Source: CAVVDT01 sp964568825 (GTDB lineage Bacteria > Pseudomonadota > Alphaproteobacteria > Rhizobiales > Aestuariivirgaceae). Taken from it: 28,694 nucleotides of DNA. Shown here piece after piece: positions 23,289 through 28,694 of the stretch. The stretch is taken from assembly GCA_964568825.1 (NCBI GenBank), contig CAZMSA010000020.1, positions 1 through 28,694 of the forward strand. Reading direction: 5' to 3'. Numbering within the stretch: position 1 is the first letter of the stretch; each line of letters begins with the position of its first letter. The position numbers and the translations under genes were made by a program. Below the pieces are notes generated by a model. It was not told where the DNA came from. It did not search any database and saw nothing but the letters and a program-made list of their open reading frames with translations.

Positions 23289-24755
23289 CTATTCGGCCGC
23301 CTTTTCGGTCGAGCCCCAGATGCGGTCGGAGAGGCCGCCCGCCTTCTGGGCGAATTGCAGCGGACCCGACCAGTCGAAATTGCGATAGACGGCTGCCAGA
23401 TGCGCGAACGGCGGCGACTGGGCAAACAGCTGGAACGTCAGGCGATGGCCGGCATAGTCGGAATTGAGCAGGTCGCGGGCCAGCGCCAGCAGGCGGCGGC
23501 GATCGTCGGCCACCCACTCATCGTTGATGGTGTAGAACTTGTCCAGCCACGGTTTTGTCTCGGGGTTCTCAAAGGCGGCCGCGTCGGGGGTGACGCAGAT
23601 CTGCCCGCCGCACAGTTCGCGCGCCAGATGGATGACCCGCGGCAGGTTGGAGATGGCATGCACCCGGCCGGTGAACAGCAGCGACTGGTTGGGCATCAAG
23701 AGGCCGTTGGGGCTTTCCTCGCCGGTGGCGATGGCGGCGGTCAGGTGGGCGTTGATGCCCTCGCGCCACACGGCTAGCTCGGCGAGCTTTTCCTGCACCG
23801 CCAGCTGCTTGTCGAGACCGGTCTGCTTGACGTTCCACAAGGCCGCGCCGATCATCAGGTCGGCAAAGGAAAGCGTGCGCTGCACGAAAGGAAAGGCCGA
23901 ATAGCGGTGCAGCGTGGTGCGGATGAAGGAGGCCGCACGGGTGTGCTGGTAAAAGAGCACGTCCTCCCACGGCACCAGCACGTCATCGAGGATCATCAGC
24001 GTGTCGATCTCATCGAATCGGTTCGACAGTGGATAATCGCGCGCCGGCGCGCGGCCAGTGAATCCGGTGCGGCAGATATGCCTGACGCCGGGCGCGTTCA
24101 TGTGGACGATGCATCCCAGCGCATAGTCCGACAGCTTGGCATCGCCCCAGTTGGCGATGGTGGGTTTCAGGAAGGCCTGGTTGGAATAGGCCGCCGCCGT
24201 CTCGTACTTGGCGCCGCGGATGACGATGCCGGCGTCGGTTTCCTTGACCACATGCACCAGCATGTCGGGGTCCTGGTCCTGGGGGCGTTTGGAGCGATCG
24301 CCCTTGGGATCGGTGTTGGCGGAGACGTGGAAGGGATCGTCCTTGATGACGGTATGGATGTGGCGCTCGATATTCTGGGCAAAGCGCGGGTCGATCTCGT
24401 TGAGGATGTCCTTGCCGTCCCACAGCGACCACATCTCGCCGATGGTTTCATCGCCGACCCGGGTGACGATGCCGCCGATGTCCCACATGACGGCATCGAC
24501 GGCCTTGCGCTTGTCGTTCCAGTGCTCGGGCGTGTAGGGCAGGCGCAGGCCGGTAGCGAAGCGCTCACCGCCCTCGGTATAGGTCATGACATCCTGCAGG
24601 GACTTTTCATGCTGCATGTCGTAGATGCGCGCCCGGATGTCGACCACCGGCTTGAAGGACGGGTGGGTGGTGACGTCGTGCACCTTTTCGCCGTTGATCC
24701 ACACTTCGCGGTCGTCGCGCAAGCTGTCGCGGTACTGGTTGCCGTTACGGATCAT
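23289..24755 (-). CDS. HpaB-type flavin-dependent monooxygenase (4-hydroxyphenylacetate 3-monooxygenase family)
   Basis: A 488-aa group D two-component monooxygenase that uses reduced flavin delivered by a partner reductase. It carries the acyl-CoA-dehydrogenase-like fold: a MIRNGNQYRDSLRDDREVWI start, VIRGAKYETAAAYSNQAF, ILDDVLVPWEDVLFY and LPRVIHLARELCGGQ with the flavin-binding GG. Its relatives hydroxylate phenolic or pyrrole/heteroaromatic acids, so the family alone does not fix the substrate. Flavin reductase lies 12 nt upstream on the same strand; RidA follows after 30 nt. An AAGGACC ribosome site precedes ATG 24755. Confidence 0.92.
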   Translation of the reverse strand: MIRNGNQYRDSLRDDREVWINGEKVHDVTTHPSFKPVVDIRARIYDMQHEKSLQDVMTYTEGGERFATGLRLPYTPEHWNDKRKAVDAVMWDIGGIVTRVGDETIGEMWSLWDGKDILNEIDPRFAQNIERHIHTVIKDDPFHVSANTDPKGDRSKRPQDQDPDMLVHVVKETDAGIVIRGAKYETAAAYSNQAFLKPTIANWGDAKLSDYALGCIVHMNAPGVRHICRTGFTGRAPARDYPLSNRFDEIDTLMILDDVLVPWEDVLFYQHTRAASFIRTTLHRYSAFPFVQRTLSFADLMIGAALWNVKQTGLDKQLAVQEKLAELAVWREGINAHLTAAIATGEESPNGLLMPNQSLLFTGRVHAISNLPRVIHLARELCGGQICVTPDAAAFENPETKPWLDKFYTINDEWVADDRRRLLALARDLLNSDYAGHRLTFQLFAQSPPFAHLAAVYRNFDWSGPLQFAQKAGGLSDRIWGSTEKAAE

Positions 24756-24767
24756 GGAAGGTCCTTC

Positions 24768-25313
24768 CTAGTTCTTAAGGTCAAGGGGCATGGGGCGGCG
24801 GAAGTCACGGGCGGCGTAGACGAGCGGATCGAGGGTGCCGGCAACGGCTACCACGACGCAACCGATATAGATGCGATGGGTGCCGGCATCGATGGCGCTG
24901 TCAATGAGGCATTCGAAGCGGGCGGCAGCACCTGCAAGGCAGGGCAGCCCGGTGACGCCGCTCAGCCAGTCGTGGGTGGCGAAATCATAAGGCGCGCCTT
25001 CATCCGGGCGGCCGGCGAAGGTGCGGGCGACACCGGCCTGGTGACCGGCCAGCATGTTGACGGCAAACCGCCCGTTGGCTTCGATCGCGGCCACCGCCGG
25101 ACTCTTGCGGTTGATGCACGCCAGAACCATTGGCGGCTCGGCGGAAACCGAGGAAACCGCCGATATGGTGATGCCGAAACGGCCCGCCTCGCCGTCGGTC
25201 GTCACCACCGACACACCCGTTGCCGCCATTGCCATGGCGGAGACGAAATCGCCCGGCGCGACAGAGGAAGCAGGGCTGGACGCGAAGTCATTGGCATTCG
25301 GCATGGCGGTCAC
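24768..25313 (-). CDS. Flavin reductase domain protein (HpaC/RutF-like)
   Basis: A 181-aa NAD(P)H:flavin oxidoreductase of the split-barrel flavin reductase family, supplying reduced FMN or FAD to the adjacent HpaB-type monooxygenase. The domain begins at about residue 20 (FVSAMAMAATGVSVVTT) and shows FGITISAVSSVSAEPPMVLACINRKS, AVNMLAGHQAGVARTFAG and a C-terminal GTHRIYIGCVV strand. I chose GTG 25313 because GAGGAGG (complement of 25322-25328) lies 8 nt before it; ATG 25304 and an upstream ATG at 25358 are alternatives, the latter overlapping the regulatory region. First gene of the five-gene minus-strand operon, divergent from lysR. Confidence 0.9.
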   Translation of the reverse strand: MTAMPNANDFASSPASSVAPGDFVSAMAMAATGVSVVTTDGEAGRFGITISAVSSVSAEPPMVLACINRKSPAVAAIEANGRFAVNMLAGHQAGVARTFAGRPDEGAPYDFATHDWLSGVTGLPCLAGAAARFECLIDSAIDAGTHRIYIGCVVVAVAGTLDPLVYAARDFRRPMPLDLKN

Positions 25314-25364
25314 GGCATTGGCCTCCTCAATTCGATGATAGGCGGACCATAGGTGCAAACGCTA

Positions 25365-25411
25365 AATAGGAAAAATAGTTTCTTTCACTTCCATGAATAG
25401 TTAAACTCTAT
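25365..25411. promoter_or_regulatory. Putative LysR-type regulator binding region
   Basis: An AT-rich island in GC-rich surroundings between the divergent flavin reductase and lysR genes. ATAG-TTAAACT-CTAT (25397-25411) has the T-N11-A dyad form of LysR boxes, and AATAG recurs at 25365, 25374 and 25396. It ends 6 nt before the lysR start codon, which fits autoregulation and control of the divergent operon. Confidence 0.6.
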
Positions 25412-25417
25412 ATAACC

Positions 25418-26344
25418 ATGATCCGCTACACCCTGCGCCAGCTGGAATATTTCGTCGCCGTCACCGAGGCGGGCTCGGTGGCTCGCGCCGCCCATCGCCT
25501 CAACGTGACGCAGCCCACGGTGTCGGCGGCCATCGCCAAGCTGGAGGACCAGCTCGGCATTCAGCTCCTGGTGCGCCAGCATGCGCAAGGGGTCTCGCCC
25601 ACCCCGGAGGGCCGCTGGCTGGTGGTCTATGCCCGCAATCTTCTCGAACACGCCCGCGAGATCGAGCGGCAGTCGGCGGAGACCACGGGCACTCCGCGCG
25701 GCACGCTGGAACTGGCGAGCTACATGACCCTGGCCCCGGCCTTCCTTCCCGGCCTGGTGTCGCAGTTCACCCGCATCAGCCCGAAAGCAGACATACGCAT
25801 CCACGAGGCCATGCAGGGCGACCTGATCGAGGGATTGCGCGATGGCCGCTATCACCTTGCCCTGCTCTACGATGTCGATCTGCCCGACGATGTCACCGCC
25901 ACGCCGCTGGCGGCTTTTCCGCCGCATGTGCTGTTGCCCGACGATCATCGCCTGACGGCAGCCGATCAGGTTTCGCTGCACGATCTGGCGGCAGAACCGA
26001 TGATCCTGCTCGATGTGCCGCCGAGCCGCAGCTACTTTCTCGGCCTGATGAAGGCCCAGGGACTGGAGCCCAACGTGGTCCACAGTTCGCCGTCGCTGGA
26101 ACTGGTGCGTGGGCTGGTCGGACAGGGTCTGGGGTATTCGCTGCTGGTCACCCGGCCGCCGGGCGATATTACCTATGAGGGCAGAAAACTCGCCATCCGG
26201 CCCATCAAGGAGCGCGCTGAGGCTGGACGGATCGCTCTGGCCCGGCTATCTGGCTTTCGGCCGACGCGTTTGATGACGGCGTTTGAAGCGTTCGCGCGGG
26301 GGTTCTTCCGCGAACGCCGCGAGGAGATGGAAAACCATGGCTGA
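25418..26344 (+). CDS. LysR-family transcriptional regulator
   Basis: A 308-aa LTTR. The N-terminal winged helix-turn-helix spans residues 4-63 (LRQLEYFVAVTEAGSVARAA, then LNVTQPTVSAAIAKLE as recognition helix). The effector-binding domain covers about 92-300, with LASYMTLAPAFLPGL and an inter-domain strand region typical of the family. It is divergent from the oxygenase operon across a 104-nt gap, with an LTTR-type dyad just before its ATG. It is followed by the dadA-like gene with an 8-nt overlap, so the regulator and dehydrogenase are co-expressed. The inducer is probably the pathway substrate or an intermediate, not identifiable here. Confidence 0.93.
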   Translation: MIRYTLRQLEYFVAVTEAGSVARAAHRLNVTQPTVSAAIAKLEDQLGIQLLVRQHAQGVSPTPEGRWLVVYARNLLEHAREIERQSAETTGTPRGTLELASYMTLAPAFLPGLVSQFTRISPKADIRIHEAMQGDLIEGLRDGRYHLALLYDVDLPDDVTATPLAAFPPHVLLPDDHRLTAADQVSLHDLAAEPMILLDVPPSRSYFLGLMKAQGLEPNVVHSSPSLELVRGLVGQGLGYSLLVTRPPGDITYEGRKLAIRPIKERAEAGRIALARLSGFRPTRLMTAFEAFARGFFRERREEMENHG

Positions 26345-27593
26345 TGCCGACCGGCATATCGCGGTCATCGGGGCGGGTATCGTCGGCATATCGACGGCCG
26401 CCTTCCTGCAACGCCATGGCCTGAAGGTCACGGTCATCGATCGCGTCGCGCCGGGCATGGGATGCTCGTTCGGCAATGCCGGCGGCGTCGTCGTCTCCGG
26501 GGTCATGCCGACCATCTACCCCGGCATCTTCACCAAGATCCCGGGCTGGCTCATCGATCCCGAAGGCCCGCTCACCATCAGGTGGCGCTATTTGCCGAAA
26601 GTCCTGCCGTGGATGCTGGCGCTGGGGCGCGCGGCGATGCCTGACCGGGCGGCCGCCATCACCGAGGCGCGTGCCTTGTTGTGCGGTCTGGCGCTCGATG
26701 ACCACAAGAGCCTGCTCAAGCAGGCCGGTGCTGAAGATCTTCTGGTGCTGCGCGATGGTATCCACCTGTTCGATACCGAAAGCGAATATCGCGGCCATGA
26801 AGCCGTCATGCGGGCCAGGGCGGCCTACGGCTATGAATGCAAGCGCCTTTCGGCGGGCGAAATCTCGGAAATCGAGCCCGAAGTCGCAGATGATTTTGCC
26901 TGCGGCATCTTCCGCGGCGGCTGGTATCATGTGCGCAATCCCTTCACCGTGGTGACCCGCATTGCCGAATCGGTTGCCGGAAACGGCGGCACCATCGTTG
27001 CGGACGAAGTGAGCGACTTCGTCATCAGCGACAATCGCGTCAAGGGCTTGCGTCTCGCCAGCGGCGGCAGTCTGGACATTGACGGTGTGGTGGTCGCGGC
27101 CGGTGCGTGGTCGCATCTGTGGGCGCGCCGCCTCGGCATCAAGGTGCTGCTGGAGGCCGAACGCGGCTACCACCTGACGATACCCCATCCCGGCGTCACC
27201 ATTTCGCGCGCGCTCACCCGCGAGAGCGCGCCCGCTGCCCTTTCACCGCTCGATGATGGCATCCGGGTGGCGGGAACCGACGAGTTCGCCGGCCTCGATG
27301 CGCCGGAGAACTGGCGGCGGGCCGATGTCTTGTGGCACAACGCCAAGCGCATCCTGCCGGGGTTGCGCGATCTCGATCAAAGCGTCAGCAGATGGATGGG
27401 CCGGCGGCCGGGCACGCCGGACTCGCTGCCGGTGATCGATCGCGCCCCTAACCACGACAATGTCTGGTTCGCCTTCGGGCACGGCCACATGGGCCTGACC
27501 TGGGGGCCGACCACCGGACGCCTTGTCGCCGGCCTGGTCGCCGGCAGCCCGCCCAACGTCGACCTTAAACCCTATCGGGTGACGCGGTTCTGA
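26337..27593 (+). CDS. FAD-dependent D-amino acid dehydrogenase-like oxidoreductase (DadA family)
   Basis: A 418-aa DAO-superfamily enzyme. The Rossmann motif is HIAVIGAGIVGISTAAFLQRHG, followed by CSFGNAGGVVVSGVMPTIYPG, which fits the DadA group; the GGWYHVRNPFTVV and AERGYHLTIPHPG segments and the C-terminal FAFGHGHMGLTWGPTTGRLVA FAD motif complete it. ATG 26337 lies inside the end of lysR with GAGGAG at 26321-26326. DadA proteins oxidise D-amino acids to 2-oxo acids and ammonia through the quinone pool; this one may oxidise another secondary amine or amino acid tied to the oxygenase pathway (inference from co-regulation with lysR). The dadX racemase is not present. Confidence 0.88.
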   Translation: MADADRHIAVIGAGIVGISTAAFLQRHGLKVTVIDRVAPGMGCSFGNAGGVVVSGVMPTIYPGIFTKIPGWLIDPEGPLTIRWRYLPKVLPWMLALGRAAMPDRAAAITEARALLCGLALDDHKSLLKQAGAEDLLVLRDGIHLFDTESEYRGHEAVMRARAAYGYECKRLSAGEISEIEPEVADDFACGIFRGGWYHVRNPFTVVTRIAESVAGNGGTIVADEVSDFVISDNRVKGLRLASGGSLDIDGVVVAAGAWSHLWARRLGIKVLLEAERGYHLTIPHPGVTISRALTRESAPAALSPLDDGIRVAGTDEFAGLDAPENWRRADVLWHNAKRILPGLRDLDQSVSRWMGRRPGTPDSLPVIDRAPNHDNVWFAFGHGHMGLTWGPTTGRLVAGLVAGSPPNVDLKPYRVTRF

Positions 27594-27616
27594 CACTACT
27601 TGTCCTTAACGCGCAT

Positions 27617-27631
27617 ATGACAGAAGGTCAT
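27617..27631. repeat. Short palindrome upstream of pepN
   Basis: ATGAC-AGAAG-GTCAT, perfect 5-bp arms extending by a wobble and an A-T pair. It lies 36 nt before the pepN start; it could be an operator, or a weak 3' hairpin of the dadA-like transcript. Confidence 0.35.
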
Positions 27632-27667
27632 GTTCGCAAACATCCACAGCAAACCGGTTTTCAGGGA

Positions 27668-28694
27668 ATGATGCGCACCGATACGCCCCAGACGATCCGC
27701 CTCTCCGACTATCGGCAGCCCGCCTACATGATCAACCACGTGTCGCTTAACGTGCGCCTCAACCACGAGGATACGCGCATCACGACGCGCCTCGACCTGT
27801 TGCCCAACCCCGCCTGTGCCGAACCCGGCGGCCCGCTGGTCCTGGATGGCGAGGGGGTCAAGCTCAATGCCATCAACATCGACGGCGTGCCGCTGACGCC
27901 GGACAAGTACACCCTCGACGACCACCACCTGACCATCCACAAGCCGCCGCAGCGTGCCATATGCATCGAGACTGAGACGTCCATCAATCCGTCTGCCAAC
28001 AAGGCGCTGTCGGGCTTGTATCTTTCCAATGGCGTCTATTGCACCCAGTGCGAGGCCGAGGGCTTCCGCCGCATCGCCTTCTTTCTGGACCGGCCCGATG
28101 TGCTGGCCCGCTACCGGGTGCGGATCGAGGCCCGCAAGTCGCAGGCGCCGCACCTTTTGTCGAACGGCAATCTGGTGATGGCGGGCGATATCGTCGGCAC
28201 CGACCGTCACTTTGCCATCTGGGAGGACCCGCATGCAAAGCCAAGCTACCTGTTCGCGCTGGTGGCCGGGGATCTGGCTTGCGTCGAAGATCAATTCGTC
28301 ACCGCGTCGGGGCGCACGGTAAAGCTGCAGATCTTTGTCGAGCACGGCAAGCAGGACCGCTGCGACTGGGCCATGGCATCGCTCAAGGCGTCGATGAAAT
28401 GGGACGAGGAACGCTTCGGCCGCGAATACGATCTCGACCGCTTCATGATCGTCGCGGTCAGCGATTTCAACATGGGGGCGATGGAAAACAAGGGGCTCAA
28501 CGTCTTCAACGACAAGTACGTGCTGGCCACCCCCGACACCGCCACCGACCAGGACTATGCCCACGTCGAAGCGATCATCGCGCACGAATATTTCCACAAC
28601 TGGACCGGCAACCGCATCACCTGCCGCGACTGGTTTCAGCTTTGCCTGAAGGAAGGCCTCACGGTTTTCCGCGATCAGGAATTTTCTTCCGACA
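27668..28694 (+). CDS. pepN: Aminopeptidase N (M1 family), N-terminal part
   Basis: The frame is open to the right edge (342 codons; full PepN is about 870-890 aa). Start ATG 27668 or the adjacent ATG 27671, with AGGGA just upstream. It is a zinc metallopeptidase that removes N-terminal residues from peptides in the cytoplasm. The N-terminal beta domain contains the PepN-type stretch YCTQCEAEGFRRIAFFLDRPDV, then the exopeptidase signature GAMEN and the zinc motif HEYFH (306-310) followed by NWTGNRITCRDWFQ. The second zinc-ligand glutamate lies in LKEGLTVFRDQEF, just before the window ends. It appears to be a housekeeping gene unrelated to the cluster upstream. Confidence 0.95.
   Translation, partial: MMRTDTPQTIRLSDYRQPAYMINHVSLNVRLNHEDTRITTRLDLLPNPACAEPGGPLVLDGEGVKLNAINIDGVPLTPDKYTLDDHHLTIHKPPQRAICIETETSINPSANKALSGLYLSNGVYCTQCEAEGFRRIAFFLDRPDVLARYRVRIEARKSQAPHLLSNGNLVMAGDIVGTDRHFAIWEDPHAKPSYLFALVAGDLACVEDQFVTASGRTVKLQIFVEHGKQDRCDWAMASLKASMKWDEERFGREYDLDRFMIVAVSDFNMGAMENKGLNVFNDKYVLATPDTATDQDYAHVEAIIAHEYFHNWTGNRITCRDWFQLCLKEGLTVFRDQEFSSD

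Noticed and set aside
21867..25352. Long plus-strand frames opposite the oxygenase operon (385 and 481 codons)
   Set aside because: Shadows of the Rieske, HpaB and flavin reductase genes; Gly/Asp/His/Val-rich with no domain.

Overview
The window looks like a chromosomal stretch of a GC-rich alphaproteobacterium, probably of the Hyphomicrobiales (Rhizobiales). Base composition is GC-rich with strong C/G third positions, the one SOS operator has the alphaproteobacterial form GTTC-N7-GTTC, and there is an exact FNR/FixK anaerobox. Genus is not assignable from sequence reading alone.

Layout. (1) 1-4045, plus strand: the distal part of a bacterial microcompartment (BMC) operon. It holds the end of a class III aminotransferase-fold PLP enzyme, an aldehyde dehydrogenase with a C-terminal encapsulation-type helix, a BMC-T trimer, an unnamed 151-aa protein with an N-terminal encapsulation-type helix, a BMC-P vertex protein, a BMC-H hexamer and a second BMC-T. 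This set matches the RMM / aminoacetone-1-amino-2-propanol class best known from Mycobacterium and Rhodococcus. (2) 4403-15749: a central-carbon and trehalose block. A PAS-domain gene diverges from pfkB across a perfect TTGAT-N4-ATCAA box. Then otsB, a GH15 hydrolase, otsA and glk run on the plus strand as a tightly overlapped set, meeting head-on treT-ppsA-galT from the minus strand with only 6 nt between the stop codons. (3) 16093-20219: an MscS channel, a bicupin, a flavin amine oxidase and a small DEDDh exonuclease. (4) 20539-20942: a gene-free region with a sigma-70-like promoter whose -10 lies inside a LexA box, followed by about 240 nt of strongly structured sequence ending in a hairpin plus T-tract. 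This is a good candidate for an SOS-controlled small RNA. (5) 21010-27593: a catabolic cluster. Flavin reductase, HpaB-type monooxygenase, RidA protein, Rieske oxygenase and a DUF1028 protein form a minus-strand operon, divergent from a LysR regulator that overlaps a DadA-like amino-acid/amine dehydrogenase. (6) 27668 to the end: the N-terminal part of aminopeptidase N.

How the genes fit together. The BMC genes would sequester an aldehyde (probably propionaldehyde) made from an amino-alcohol phosphate and oxidise it. The trehalose block has two independent synthesis routes (OtsA/OtsB and TreT), a possible trehalose or glucan hydrolase, glucokinase, PfkB and the gluconeogenic PpsA, so it can move carbon between trehalose, glucose and PEP; the anaerobox suggests low-oxygen control. 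MscS nearby fits an osmotic-stress theme. The last cluster resembles the Rut pyrimidine pathway in logic (flavin monooxygenase, flavin reductase, RidA) but has an additional Rieske oxygenase and a DUF1028 protein; its substrate is unknown. The most novel-looking items are the LexA-boxed RNA locus, the acidic-pore BMC-H with its shared targeting helices, and the oxygenase cluster.
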